This document shows positions 44,357 to 54,863 of a stretch of DNA of 64,000 nucleotides, piece by piece. The first letter of the stretch is position 1; each line of letters begins with the position of its first letter. A program made the position numbers and the translations under genes. The notes under the pieces are model-generated. The model did no database searches, was not told the origin of the DNA, and saw only the letters and a program-made list of their open reading frames with translations. Origin of the DNA: Devosia sp. XK-2 (GTDB taxonomy: Bacteria; Pseudomonadota; Alphaproteobacteria; Rhizobiales; Devosiaceae); NCBI RefSeq assembly GCF_037113415.1, contig NZ_CP146608.1, forward strand, positions 186,001 to 250,000, read 5' to 3'.

Positions 44357-44645
44357 GCGATTGACGGCACCTTGTGTCGCGCCAATGCGAGGATATGGTG
44401 TGCCGGAGCTATGATGCTCTCTTGGGAGAGATTCACGCCTTTACCTATACAGCGTTAATTCAAGGGAGATACGGCCCATGGGCCAAATTGGCGATCTCCC
44501 GGAAAGCTGCCGCGCGGTATGGGCCGCCTTTTGCGCGACAATTGACAAAACATGGCCAACAATCGCCGCTTGCCATTCTGCAAAGGCCTCTTGTCCAGCT
44601 TGTTGCAGGGATGTTGATAAGGCTACCCAAGAGGCGCAGGAGGCA

Positions 44646-44837
44646 AATGCCGTGTGGGCGCAGGGTTTCGGCGCCTGGGGTCACCTCAACGGCGACGGCA
44701 ATGCCGCTGCGCTGGAGCGCTCCATCGGCGGTTTCGTCATGGGTGCTGATACCAAGGTCACCGACAATTTCGCGCTTGGCCTGATGGGCGGTTATGGCCG
44801 CACGGGGCTCAATGTTGCCGACCGGGCATCTTCCGCT
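44646..44837 (+). pseudogene. Autotransporter beta-barrel fragment
   Basis: About 64 codons encode NAVWAQGFGAWGHLNGDGNA and ALERSIGGFVMGADTKVTDNFALGLMGGYGR, the start of a beta-barrel domain distinct from the intact autotransporter upstream. No signal peptide, passenger or barrel end is present. It runs in frame into a Gfo/Idh fragment. The 44357-44645 stretch before it holds nothing I can assign. Confidence 0.8.
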
Positions 44838-44915
44838 ACGCCCAACAACACGCACTTCGCTATTTGCAGGGCAGCGCTTGAGCATGATCTGCATGTCGTC
44901 TGTGAAGAGCCCCTA
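44838..44915 (+). pseudogene. Gfo/Idh-type oxidoreductase fragment fused to the barrel fragment
   Basis: About 26 codons encode TPNNTHFAICRAALEHDLHV-VCEEPL, which is the conserved TPN-x-x-H...AALE-x-x-x-HV-x-CE-x-PL block of Gfo/Idh/MocA dehydrogenases. It follows the autotransporter fragment without a frame break, so the junction is probably a deletion joining two dead genes. The frame then reads on to 45044 without recognisable sequence. Confidence 0.75.
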
Positions 44916-45021
44916 CGCTTCACCGTCGTCGGGGCCGAGCCGATCATATGCGGGTCGTTATGCTCTATGCGGCCGTCTCTCAAGCCGTGCGGTGACGGTA
45001 GCCAAGTCTGGCGCGCAGGTG

Positions 45022-46077
45022 CTACCTGGGAAGCAGAAGCGTGAAGCTGGCTCCGCCGTCCGCGCAATTGGAGGCCGATACGGATCCGCCATGCGAGACT
45101 GCGATCGCCTTGACCACGGCGAGACCCAGCCCACTGCCGCCAGCCACACGTCCGCGAGACTCGTCGGCGCGCCAGAAGGGATCGAATACGCGCTCATCGG
45201 CCCCGGCCGGGAGTCCCGGTCCATGGTCCGTGCAGCGGAGCACCGCCATATCGCCGTCCGCCACGATTTCGATGGCAAGACGTGTGCCAGGAGCGTAGCG
45301 CATCGCATTGTTCAGAAGCGCAATTACGGCCTGGCGGATGCGATCGGGATCGGCGTTGACCACTATAGGGTGGAGGTGCAGGTCCAACAGCATCCCGGCA
45401 TCCTCCAGTTCCACCGAAACCACACCTACAGCGCCCCGCACAATCTCCGCCAGATCGAACTCAACGCAATTGAGACGCAGCCGATCAGCGTTGAAGAGAC
45501 CGATTGTGCGCAGGTCTTCAACGATCAGTGCAAGACCGTCGACTTGTGCGATCAGCGTGTCGAGCATCTCAGGCGTCAAGCTGAAGACGCCGTCCGAGAT
45601 GCCCTGCAGGCGTCCCTTCAAAATCGTCAGCGGGGTTCGCAGCTCGTGGGCAATGGCCGAGTTCGAATAAGTGCGATCAGCCTCGCCCCGCTCTAGTCGT
45701 TCGGCCATGGAATTGAAGTCGCCGATCAGGTGTTGGGTTTCCCAAAACCCGCCCGCCTTGGTATTGGCGCGGGCCGTCAGGTCGCCGTCGGCAATGGCCC
45801 GAGCCGCGCGCGCCACATCCAGCAGCGGTCGCACCATGCGGCTGGAGAGCCACCAGCCGAAAGCCGCTGCTGCGGGCACGGCCAGTATCATGGCCAGCGC
45901 CAGATAGCCCAGATCGAGCCAAGTCAAGCTGCCTTCTGCATCAGGCAGGTTCGGCCAGAGGGTGAAGATGACATCGTAGTAAGGTGACAAGCCCATTATG
46001 GACAGCGTTGCAACAGCAACGGCCAATAGGCTTGCCGCGACGATGACCGGCCACCCGGCACTGGACAGCCTACTCAT
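45022..46077 (-). CDS. Two-component sensor histidine kinase (BaeS-like)
   Basis: 351 residues: two membrane helices (~8-28 and ~58-82), a HAMP domain (~80-135), phosphoacceptor block SAIAHELRTPLTILKGRL (His ~157), then the ATPase domain with N-box LLNNAMRYAPGT, DHGPGLP and GGSGLGLAVVKAI. It senses an envelope signal and phosphorylates the partner regulator. The ATG at 46077 lies inside the end of the regulator gene (8-base overlap). Divergent from the efflux genes, which the pair probably controls. Confidence 0.92.
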   Translation of the reverse strand: MSRLSSAGWPVIVAASLLAVAVATLSIMGLSPYYDVIFTLWPNLPDAEGSLTWLDLGYLALAMILAVPAAAAFGWWLSSRMVRPLLDVARAARAIADGDLTARANTKAGGFWETQHLIGDFNSMAERLERGEADRTYSNSAIAHELRTPLTILKGRLQGISDGVFSLTPEMLDTLIAQVDGLALIVEDLRTIGLFNADRLRLNCVEFDLAEIVRGAVGVVSVELEDAGMLLDLHLHPIVVNADPDRIRQAVIALLNNAMRYAPGTRLAIEIVADGDMAVLRCTDHGPGLPAGADERVFDPFWRADESRGRVAGGSGLGLAVVKAIAVSHGGSVSASNCADGGASFTLLLPR

Positions 46078-46765
46078 GCGGCAGTCCCAGCCGATAGCCC
46101 ACACCTCTGACCCCGGAAAGCAGACCTTCTGCGCCGGCCTTGGCCAGTTTGCGCCGTAGGTTGCTGACATGGCTGTCCACGGTGCGATCGAGGGCCTCAC
46201 CCTCGGGCAGGCAGGCATCCACCAATTCGCCGCGGTCGAAGACCCTATTGGGTGCCCGTGCCATATGGCTGAGCAGGCGAAACTCCGTGCGCGTCAGTGC
46301 GAGCACTTGCGCGCCGGCGCCACTATCCACCGTAGCAATATGCGCGTCGGCATCGATCGTCAGGGGCCCAATCCGCGTGACCGCCGGGTTCTGGTGTCCC
46401 AGGCTGCGCCGTAGGATCGCCCTGGCCCTTGCGACCACTTCAAGCGGGTTGAATGGCTTGACGACATAGTCGTCCGCCCCCAGGCGCAAGGCCTGGAGCT
46501 TGTCGAGATCCTCGGCCAAAGCGGTGACCATGATGACCGGCGTATCGGCGACTCTACGGATGGCGGCAAGCACGTCGTAGCCGTCCATCCTGGGCAGCTT
46601 GATGTCGAGTACGACCAGGTCAGGTCGCAGACGCTGGTGGTGCGCCAGTCCTGTTTCGGCATCCCCCGCGGCAATCGTGCGGAATCCGTCTCGCTCGAAA
46701 TAGGCCTGCAGGATACGCACGATCTCGGGATCGTCCTCGATCAGTAGTACGAGCTGATTGTCCAT
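46070..46765 (-). CDS. OmpR-family response regulator (BaeR-like)
   Basis: 231 residues. Receiver domain with acidic pocket EDD (~10-12), phospho-Asp in LVVLDIKLPRMDGYDV (~53), Thr in MVTAL and Lys in VVKPFNP. The winged helix follows with LTRTEFRLLSHMARAPNRVF and VDSHVSNLRRKL, ending in GVRGVGYRL. It is transcribed away from macA; the 188-base gap between them should hold both promoters, though no clear tandem operator was picked out. Confidence 0.93.
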   Translation of the reverse strand: MDNQLVLLIEDDPEIVRILQAYFERDGFRTIAAGDAETGLAHHQRLRPDLVVLDIKLPRMDGYDVLAAIRRVADTPVIMVTALAEDLDKLQALRLGADDYVVKPFNPLEVVARARAILRRSLGHQNPAVTRIGPLTIDADAHIATVDSGAGAQVLALTRTEFRLLSHMARAPNRVFDRGELVDACLPEGEALDRTVDSHVSNLRRKLAKAGAEGLLSGVRGVGYRLGLPHE

Positions 46766-46953
46766 TGCCTCACCTGGTTCAGGCCTTCACGAGACCAAAT
46801 GGAAAGCCCCGGCGTCAACACCGGCAGCTTCACGTCCACCAAATCTGCACGAAGTCTGCATCCAGTCTGGACCCATCCATCGCACCTGATGCTGCCGAAA
46901 TGGTTCGGGCGAGGCCGCCTCGCACGCCGCTACAAATAACTCAAGAGGCACAT

Positions 46954-48141
46954 ATGACTGAGCGTGGACGTGCCACCAGTTGGCGCAAGCTCTTATTCGG
47001 GGCGCTGGGCGCCACGGTTCTGGCGGGGAGCTACGTTGCTTTGGGGGCCCCTTATTGGCCAGGCGCAGACGAGGCCGTTCCCCTGACCACCGAGGTGGTG
47101 GCGCGGGATATCGAAGAAGCCATTGTCGTCAATGGGGTTCTGGAACCGGCCCAGATGGTCAATGTGGGGGCGCAGGTATCGGGCCAGATAAAGGCTCTGC
47201 ACGTCGTCCTTGGCCAGCAGGTCAAAGCAGGCCAACTCGTCGCTGAAATCGACTCGCTGCCCCAGCAGAGCGCCTTGCGACTGGCCGAGGCCAACCTGGC
47301 GCTTGCCAGGGCGCAGCGGGACGCGCGCGCCGCCGGTTTGAAGCAGGTACAGTCAGACTATGATCGACAACAGGCGCTGCTTGACGCCAATGCGACATCC
47401 CGGGCCAAATTTGAAGCGGCCGAAGCGGCCTTTCGAACAGCCGTCGCCGATGTGGCGGCGCTGGATGCGCAAATCGAGCGCAGCAAGATCGAGGTAGAAA
47501 TCGCCCAAACCAATCTGGCCTATACCAAGGTCGTGGCCCCTATCGACGGGACAATCATCGCTATCGCGACCAAACAGGGTCAAACCCTCAATTCCAGCCA
47601 GGCCGCACCGACGGTCGTTGTCGTCGCCCAACTCGATGTCATGTCCGTCAAGGTTCAGATTTCGGAGGCCGAGATTGGCAAGGTCAAAGTGGGCCAGGAA
47701 GTCTGGTTTACGCTTCTGGGCGACGAGCGCACCCGCTACTCGGCCCAACTCGATGTCATCAACCCAGCACCGCAAACGCTGTTGAGCCAGTCCGACGCGG
47801 CCCAGGGAGCCGCCGTCTATTTCAACGGCTTGTTCAAGGTGGACAATGTCGAGGGCAGGTTACGGCCCTTGATGACCGCACAAGTCCATCTGGTCACCGG
47901 GCGGGCGAGCGATGTGCCCGCAGTGCTGTCCTCGGCGCTCGGCACCAGCGAGGCCGACGGGCAATACCGCGTCGAGGTGCTGACCGACGAGGGGCCGCGC
48001 GAAACCCTGGTCAGGATCGGTCTCAACGACAAGACCAATGCCCAGGTGATCGATGGGCTCAATTTAGGGGATCAGGTCATTTTGCCCTTGGGCGAGGCTG
48101 CTCCCACCGCCGATCCAACGTTTATGGGAGAGCCGGCATGA
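46954..48141 (+). CDS. macA: Periplasmic adaptor of macrolide-type efflux (MacA family)
   Basis: 395 residues. One membrane anchor (~12-32), then lipoyl-type half motif VNGVLEPAQMVNVGAQVSGQI, an alpha-helical hairpin (~95-165, ALRLAEANLALARAQRDARA start), second lipoyl half VVAPIDGTIIAIATKQGQT and barrel domains. MacA couples the MacB ATPase to an outer-membrane channel. The ATG follows AGAGG; the frame continues upstream without support. Its stop overlaps the macB start (ATGA). Confidence 0.92.
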   Translation: MTERGRATSWRKLLFGALGATVLAGSYVALGAPYWPGADEAVPLTTEVVARDIEEAIVVNGVLEPAQMVNVGAQVSGQIKALHVVLGQQVKAGQLVAEIDSLPQQSALRLAEANLALARAQRDARAAGLKQVQSDYDRQQALLDANATSRAKFEAAEAAFRTAVADVAALDAQIERSKIEVEIAQTNLAYTKVVAPIDGTIIAIATKQGQTLNSSQAAPTVVVVAQLDVMSVKVQISEAEIGKVKVGQEVWFTLLGDERTRYSAQLDVINPAPQTLLSQSDAAQGAAVYFNGLFKVDNVEGRLRPLMTAQVHLVTGRASDVPAVLSSALGTSEADGQYRVEVLTDEGPRETLVRIGLNDKTNAQVIDGLNLGDQVILPLGEAAPTADPTFMGEPA

Positions 48142-50078
48142 CCGCGCCCCTGATTGAGATCGTCGGACTGACCCGGACCTTTCATTTGGGCGGAGAAACC
48201 GTCACCGCGCTTGATGGCGTCGATCTGTCGATAGAGGCCGGCGAAATGATTGCCATTGTAGGCGCCAGCGGTTCAGGCAAATCGACGCTAATGAACATTC
48301 TAGGTTGCCTCGATCGTCCCGACGGCGGTGTATTTCGCCTGGCTGGACAGGAGGTGTCGACCCTTTCCCAGGACGAACTGGCCCGTCTTAGGCGTCGGCG
48401 TTTTGGTTTCATCTTCCAGCGCTATCACCTGATGAGCAACCTCACGGCCGCGGGCAATGTCGAAGTTCCCGCCATCTATGCTGGTACCCAGTCCTCGGCG
48501 CGGCGCAAGCGCTCGGAGGTGCTCCTGTCCCGCCTGGGCCTTAAGGAGCGCCTGAACTATCAGCCCAACAAGCTCTCTGGCGGCCAGCAGCAGCGCGTCT
48601 CCATTGCCCGCGCCCTGATGAATGGCGGTGAGATCATCCTGGCGGATGAACCCACGGGAGCCCTCGATGCCCGGAGTGGCGAAGCGGTGATGGAGATCCT
48701 CAAGGAGCTCCACGCGGACGGCCATACGGTTATCATCGTCACCCATGACATGGCGGTCGCCGAGCAGGCGGGCAGGGTGATCGAAATCCGTCAGGGGCGG
48801 ATCGTTGCGGACCGCAGAACCAATGCTTTCGCATCGCCCCAACCCTACCAACGCGACGACGAGGTGTCGCATGTGACGTCAATGGCCAGTCTGCGGCAGT
48901 CGGTAGCCAATGCCGCAGCGATGGCTCTCCGCTCCATGGCGGCACAGCCCCTCCGCGCCGCGCTGACCATGCTTGGAATAGTCATTGGTATTGCCGCGGT
49001 CGTGGCGGTGGTCGCGCTGGGCGACGGTTCGCAACAGCGGGTCCTGACGCAGATGGAGGAACTGGGCGCCAGCACGATCGAGATCTATCCGGGTCGTGAC
49101 TGGGGCGACGAGGCGTCTGCGACTATCCGATCGCTCAGTGTCGGCGACGCCCAGGCACTCATGGCCCAGCCTTATGTCAGCGCCGTTTCGCCTATGGTCG
49201 CATCATCGGCACGCGCCCGTTACCTCAACAAGGCGGTGAACGTCAGCGTCAATGGCGTGGGCGCCGACCACCTTGCCGTTCGCGGTCGCAAACTGGAAGA
49301 GGGCCGCATGTTCGATGTGGCCGCTGTGGAGCAGCTCGCCACCGATGCGGTGATCGACCGCAACACGGCCCGGCGGCTTTTCGGCTCCGAGAACCCGCTT
49401 GGGCAGAGCATTATGGTCGGTCGCGTGCCGGTAACAATTATCGGCATTGCGGCGCAAACCCCAGGAGGCGGCCAGAACCTCGAGATATTCATGCCCTATA
49501 CCAGCGTCGCGGCGAGGATTTCCGGCTCCAACCGCCTTGACCAGCTTATTGTCAAGCTCGCCGACAAGGTGGACTCTGCGCAGGCCGAACGGGCCATCGA
49601 CCGCATGTTGCAAGAGCGGCACGGCACCAAGGACTTCTTTATCTTCAACAACGACCAGATGCGGAAGGCCATCGAGAAGACCTCTCGGACCATGACATCG
49701 CTGATCACTGCTGTCGCTGCCATTGCTCTACTGGTCGGCGGTATTGGGGTGATGAATATCATGCTGGTCTCGGTCACCGAGCGCACCAAGGAAATCGGCC
49801 TGCGCATGGCCGTAGGTGCCCGGCAGTCGGACATCATGCTGCAGTTTCTGGTGGAGGCAACTGTGATCTGCATGGCGGGTGCGGCCGCCGGTGTCGGCCT
49901 GGCCCTAACGGCCGGCCTATTGTTCGGCCATCAGGGTGGTGACTTTCCCATGGTCTTTTCTATCCAGTCGATCGTGCTGGCCTGTGCAGCGGCAACGCTG
50001 GTTGGCCTGACGTTCGGCTTCTTTCCCGCCCGCAACGCAGCGCGCCTCGACCCCGTCGATGCCCTTTCTAGAGACTGA
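48138..50078 (+). CDS. macB: MacB-type ABC efflux ATPase/permease
   Basis: 646 residues with the ATPase first (Walker A GASGSGKSTLMN, LSGGQQQRVSIARAL, Walker B ILADEPTGALD, THDMAVAEQ) and then the MacB permease: helix near 290-315, a large periplasmic domain (~320-520), and three helices at the end with ITAVAAIALLVGGIGVMNIM and VSVTERTKEIGLRMAVGAR. It drives drug, toxin or peptide efflux from the periplasm with MacA and the outer-membrane factor. Confidence 0.95.
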   Translation: MTAPLIEIVGLTRTFHLGGETVTALDGVDLSIEAGEMIAIVGASGSGKSTLMNILGCLDRPDGGVFRLAGQEVSTLSQDELARLRRRRFGFIFQRYHLMSNLTAAGNVEVPAIYAGTQSSARRKRSEVLLSRLGLKERLNYQPNKLSGGQQQRVSIARALMNGGEIILADEPTGALDARSGEAVMEILKELHADGHTVIIVTHDMAVAEQAGRVIEIRQGRIVADRRTNAFASPQPYQRDDEVSHVTSMASLRQSVANAAAMALRSMAAQPLRAALTMLGIVIGIAAVVAVVALGDGSQQRVLTQMEELGASTIEIYPGRDWGDEASATIRSLSVGDAQALMAQPYVSAVSPMVASSARARYLNKAVNVSVNGVGADHLAVRGRKLEEGRMFDVAAVEQLATDAVIDRNTARRLFGSENPLGQSIMVGRVPVTIIGIAAQTPGGGQNLEIFMPYTSVAARISGSNRLDQLIVKLADKVDSAQAERAIDRMLQERHGTKDFFIFNNDQMRKAIEKTSRTMTSLITAVAAIALLVGGIGVMNIMLVSVTERTKEIGLRMAVGARQSDIMLQFLVEATVICMAGAAAGVGLALTAGLLFGHQGGDFPMVFSIQSIVLACAAATLVGLTFGFFPARNAARLDPVDALSRD

Positions 50079-50079
50079 C

Positions 50080-51444
50080 ATGTTCCTTCGTCATTCCGCC
50101 CTTGCCGCTGCGTCCTTGATCATCCTTTGCGGATGCACCGCGCTCGGCACACCATATGTCCGGCCGGCACTTCCGCCCGCGCCAGGCTGGCAAACGGCCG
50201 CAACACAGCCGCGCGTCGCCCAACAGGATTGGTGGACCGCCTTCGGAAGTGCCGAGATCAATATCGTGGTTGCAACCGCGCTTACCGCCAATACCGACAT
50301 AGCCAGCGCCGCACTCCGCGCCAAGCGGGCCGCGCTACAAGCCGAGCAGGCGGGTTCGGTCCTCTGGCCCAAGCTATCAGGATCGATCAGCACTTCGACA
50401 TCCGCCACCGAGGGCTTCTTGACGCAGTCTCATTCGGTCGCGGTAGGAGCCTCCTATGAGGTCGATCTCTGGGGCCGGCTTTCCGTCCAACAAGCGGCAG
50501 GCAAACTTGAGGCGCTCGCCAGCAAGGATGATGTCGAGGCCGCGAGAATGACAGTTGTCGCCTCGGTCATCGAGACGTACTGGCGCTTGGGCGCGGCCAA
50601 CCAGCAGATTGTCCAAGCCCGGAAGAGCCTGGCGAGCGTGAAGCAGATGCAGGAGCTGGTGATCAGCCAAGCCAAGCTTGGTGACGTATCACGGTTGGAC
50701 ACGAACGAGATCGCACAAACTCTTGCCGCCCAGCAGGCCAGCCTTTCTGATCTGCTGCAAGCGCGCGACGCCCTGCGTGGCACGCTTGCTGTGCTTCTCG
50801 ACGGCCAACCGAGCCCGGTAGCGGAGCCGACCGCGCTACCGTCCCGCACACCGATAAGGGTTGCCACGGGCCTGCCCGCGGATCTGCTCGCCAATAGACC
50901 GGATTTGAGAGCGGCGGAGTTGCGATTGCGTGGCACGCTCAAGGGCGTCGATGCAGCTCGGTCCAGCCTTTATCCGCAACTGACACTCACCGGGAAACTC
51001 GGCAGCAGCAGCGCCGATCTCTCGAACCTGCTGAGCAACCCGATTGCGACCTTAGGCAGCGGCCTGCTGCTTCCCTTCCTGAATTTCCGCGAGGGCCAGC
51101 TCGCGGTGCGTGTGTCTGAGCTGCAATATGAGGAGGCGGTGCTCAGCTTCCGACGCACACTTCTATCTGCCTTCAACGATGTCGGGATCGCCCTGTCGGC
51201 TCGCACCAGACTAAGTGAGAAGATGGCTTTGGTTGGTCAGTCTCTGGCTGCCGCTCAGGAGGCGGAGGCCCTCACCGAGAGACGCTACCGTGCAGGCGAA
51301 ATCGCCCTGCGCATCTGGCTGGACGCGCAGGAACGCCGGCGCAGCGCCCAGGCAGCCATCACCGCCGTAAGGCTTGAGCAGTTGCTGAACGAAGTACAGC
51401 TGTTCCGCGTGCTTGGCACCTCACCGATGACCGCGGGGCTGTAG
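50080..51444 (+). CDS. Outer-membrane efflux lipoprotein (NodT/OprM family)
   Basis: 454 residues, start at ATG 50080 just after the macB stop. Lipobox LCGC (Cys near residue 19) indicates lipidation. Two coiled OEP repeats follow; ASYEVDLWGRLSVQQAAGKL and PADLLANRPDLRAAELRLRG are family signatures. It completes a tripartite MacAB-OprM-like pump. Confidence 0.93.
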   Translation: MFLRHSALAAASLIILCGCTALGTPYVRPALPPAPGWQTAATQPRVAQQDWWTAFGSAEINIVVATALTANTDIASAALRAKRAALQAEQAGSVLWPKLSGSISTSTSATEGFLTQSHSVAVGASYEVDLWGRLSVQQAAGKLEALASKDDVEAARMTVVASVIETYWRLGAANQQIVQARKSLASVKQMQELVISQAKLGDVSRLDTNEIAQTLAAQQASLSDLLQARDALRGTLAVLLDGQPSPVAEPTALPSRTPIRVATGLPADLLANRPDLRAAELRLRGTLKGVDAARSSLYPQLTLTGKLGSSSADLSNLLSNPIATLGSGLLLPFLNFREGQLAVRVSELQYEEAVLSFRRTLLSAFNDVGIALSARTRLSEKMALVGQSLAAAQEAEALTERRYRAGEIALRIWLDAQERRRSAQAAITAVRLEQLLNEVQLFRVLGTSPMTAGL

Positions 51445-51538
51445 CCCCTGCACGCGATCTCCACACAATCTCGATTGGTTCTGCACATCCCGGTGGAACG
51501 TCCGCGATCCACGCGACCAGCCAGACCAAGAGCGACCG

Positions 51539-53347
51539 ATGACTGCAAATAGCCCGGACCACGAGGACGACTACGAAACGCTTGCCGGAAAGCACGTGTC
51601 CGTCAGCCGAGTGTTGGCCCTCTTCCAACCGTATCGCCTACAGTTTGCCGCAACCCTGCTGCTCATTGTTGTAGGCTCAGGGGTCGGGCTGGTTGCGCCT
51701 TTCCTGCTGCGCGCGGTCATCGACGACGCGTTGCCGACCGGCAATTTGGCGCTTTTGGCCTGGCTTGCCGGCGGCATGATTGCGGCCGCAGTCGTCGTAG
51801 CGATTATCAATGTAGGCCAGACCCTGCTGTCATCGCGGATTGGTCACGCCATTCTGCATGACTTGCGGGTCAGAATTTACAGCCATCTGCAGGCGCTTTC
51901 GATTGGCTTTTTCGTCCGAACACGGTCCGGCGACATCCAATCGCGTATAGCGAACGATATTGGCGGGCTGCAATCGATCGTCACCGCCACAGCCACGGAA
52001 CTGGCGCGCAATATCGGCACCGTCGCGATGACAACGATTGCCATGATCCTGCTAGACTGGCGGCTGGCGCTCTTCTCCTTCGTGCTGGTGCCTTTCGCCC
52101 TTTGGGTCAGCCACAGGGTTGGACAAAAGCGCGAGGAGGCGACCCACGAACAACAGACCCGAACGAGCGAGCTTTCCTCCTCTGTGCTGGAAATGCTGTC
52201 CGTGCCGGGGATCATCCTTGCTCGAACCATGGGTCGGACGGGCTATCTTGGGCACAGGTTCAGGAAAGACTCGCGGGAATTGGCGCATCTGGAGGAAAAA
52301 GCGCACACCGCGGGCGAATGGCAATGGTCGTTGATCCTGGTGTTTCTGGGGGTGATGCCTGCCCTGACACTGTTGCTAGGGGGGCTGCTGATCAACGGCG
52401 GGGTGCCCGTCACCATTGGCACCCTCGTCGCCCTGATCGCGCTGCAGGAGCAGCTGCTCTGGCCGCTCGAGGAGCTTCTCGATGCCGGTGTCCGGATCCG
52501 CTCGACCCGCGCCCTGTTCACAAGGATCTTCCAATATCTGGACACACCGGTCGAATTGACCGAGCCGGTCAGGCCCGCAACCTTGCACAACAATGTCTTC
52601 ACTGGTGCCGTCCAGATCACGGGTGTCAGCTATTCATACGACAAGGATGCCGAACCCACCCTGAGCGACGTTTCGGTCGATATTCCTGCAGGCTCGCGCG
52701 TCGCAATCGTGGGCGCAACTGGCGCCGGCAAGACGACGCTTGGCTATCTGCTAGCGCGTCTGATCGACGTGGACGAAGGAGCGATCTGTTTTGACGGCAT
52801 CGACGTGCGCGATCTGACATTCCAGCAATTGGCGGATGTGCTTGGCGTCGTCTCCCAAGAACCCTTCCTGCTGCATGCGTCCGTCGCCGACAATCTTCGG
52901 TTTGCCAAACCTGATGCGTCACAGGACGATCTGGAAGCCGCGGCGCGTGCTGCCCAGATCCATGATCTTATTGCGTCTTTGCCGGATGGCTATGCGACCA
53001 TTGTCGGAGAGCGGGGATTCCGCTTTTCAGGCGGGGAGAAGCAGCGGCTGGCGCTTGCACGCACCTTCCTTCGCAAAACACCGGTGCTGCTGCTCGACGA
53101 GGCGACGAGTGCGCTCGACGCTAGGACCGAGCAGGCGATGACCAAGGCGCTATCTTCGGTGAAAGGACGAACGATCATCTCGATCGCTCATCGCCTTTCG
53201 ACCGTGCGCAGTGCCGACCGGATCGTGGTGCTGGAAAATGGTAGGGTGGTAGAAACTGGGCGTCACGATGAACTTATGGCGCTTGGTGAGGTCTATGCCG
53301 GCCTCGTTGGCCATTCAGCAGACAATCGCTTGGCAGCGAAGCTTTGA
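51539..53347 (+). CDS. ABC exporter (fused membrane and ATPase domains)
   Basis: 602 residues: six-helix exporter domain (~30-325) and ATPase (~360-590) with Walker A GATGAGKTTLG, signature FSGGEKQRLALAR, Walker B VLLLDEATSALD and SIAHRLSTV. A half-transporter of the multidrug/lipid type. It is 94 bases after the outer-membrane factor gene and may share its regulation, but the substrate cannot be deduced. Confidence 0.92.
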   Translation: MTANSPDHEDDYETLAGKHVSVSRVLALFQPYRLQFAATLLLIVVGSGVGLVAPFLLRAVIDDALPTGNLALLAWLAGGMIAAAVVVAIINVGQTLLSSRIGHAILHDLRVRIYSHLQALSIGFFVRTRSGDIQSRIANDIGGLQSIVTATATELARNIGTVAMTTIAMILLDWRLALFSFVLVPFALWVSHRVGQKREEATHEQQTRTSELSSSVLEMLSVPGIILARTMGRTGYLGHRFRKDSRELAHLEEKAHTAGEWQWSLILVFLGVMPALTLLLGGLLINGGVPVTIGTLVALIALQEQLLWPLEELLDAGVRIRSTRALFTRIFQYLDTPVELTEPVRPATLHNNVFTGAVQITGVSYSYDKDAEPTLSDVSVDIPAGSRVAIVGATGAGKTTLGYLLARLIDVDEGAICFDGIDVRDLTFQQLADVLGVVSQEPFLLHASVADNLRFAKPDASQDDLEAAARAAQIHDLIASLPDGYATIVGERGFRFSGGEKQRLALARTFLRKTPVLLLDEATSALDARTEQAMTKALSSVKGRTIISIAHRLSTVRSADRIVVLENGRVVETGRHDELMALGEVYAGLVGHSADNRLAAKL

Positions 53348-53509
53348 CGCAAGCGCAATGACAGTATGCCCATTTGCCCTTAGTCGGCATACGCAACATA
53401 ACCCACCCATTATGGCTGTCGCTGACCTTTTCATTAGACCGTCGTCCTCCGCACGGGGAGTATTTCCCTGACCGCAGGTTGCTGACCTGCTCGGAGGGAG
53501 GAAGTACTC

Positions 53510-53692
53510 ATGAAATTGCCGTTGTTAATGGCCTTGTCCGCTTCGCTCATTACGAGCCTGCCGGCCTCCGCTCAGCCTCAAGTGCCGCCAGAGGGACTAC
53601 GGTGTGCAGCGCTGCGTGGGCTCACCGTGGCTGCATCGCGTGCCAATTCCTCCACGACTAGGTTGAGCTGTACGCTGGCCCAACTGACATAA
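53510..53692 (+). CDS. Small secreted protein, unknown
   Basis: 60 residues with a clean signal peptide (MKLPLLMALSASLITSLPAS, cut near ASAQ) and a ~38-residue mature part containing two Cys. A strong GGAGG ribosome site precedes the ATG. A second start with a GAGAGG site at 53707 yields only seven codons (to 53730) before running into the end of the sugar ABC gene, which suggests a following gene was cut off here. The 53348-53509 stretch has no gene. Confidence 0.5.
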   Translation: MKLPLLMALSASLITSLPASAQPQVPPEGLRCAALRGLTVAASRANSSTTRLSCTLAQLT

Positions 53693-53716
53693 AGAGAGGT
53701 CCCGAAATGGCCGAGG

Positions 53717-54835
<1,119 letters not shown>

Positions 54836-54863
54836 GATGGGTCTCCCTGGAATTGGTCATTGC

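Larger units (their letters stand above)
39395..53716. mobile_element. Probable degraded genomic island at tRNA-Ser
   Basis: From the tRNA 3' end to the 3' end of the sugar ABC ATPase gene lie an integrase N-terminal remnant, hybrid pseudogenes and an accessory set (AraC, autotransporter, two-component system, MacAB-type efflux, ABC exporter). I could not find a second copy of the tRNA 3' end by eye, so the right boundary is inferred from the truncated small frame at 53707-53730 and the return to housekeeping-style genes. Confidence 0.55.
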
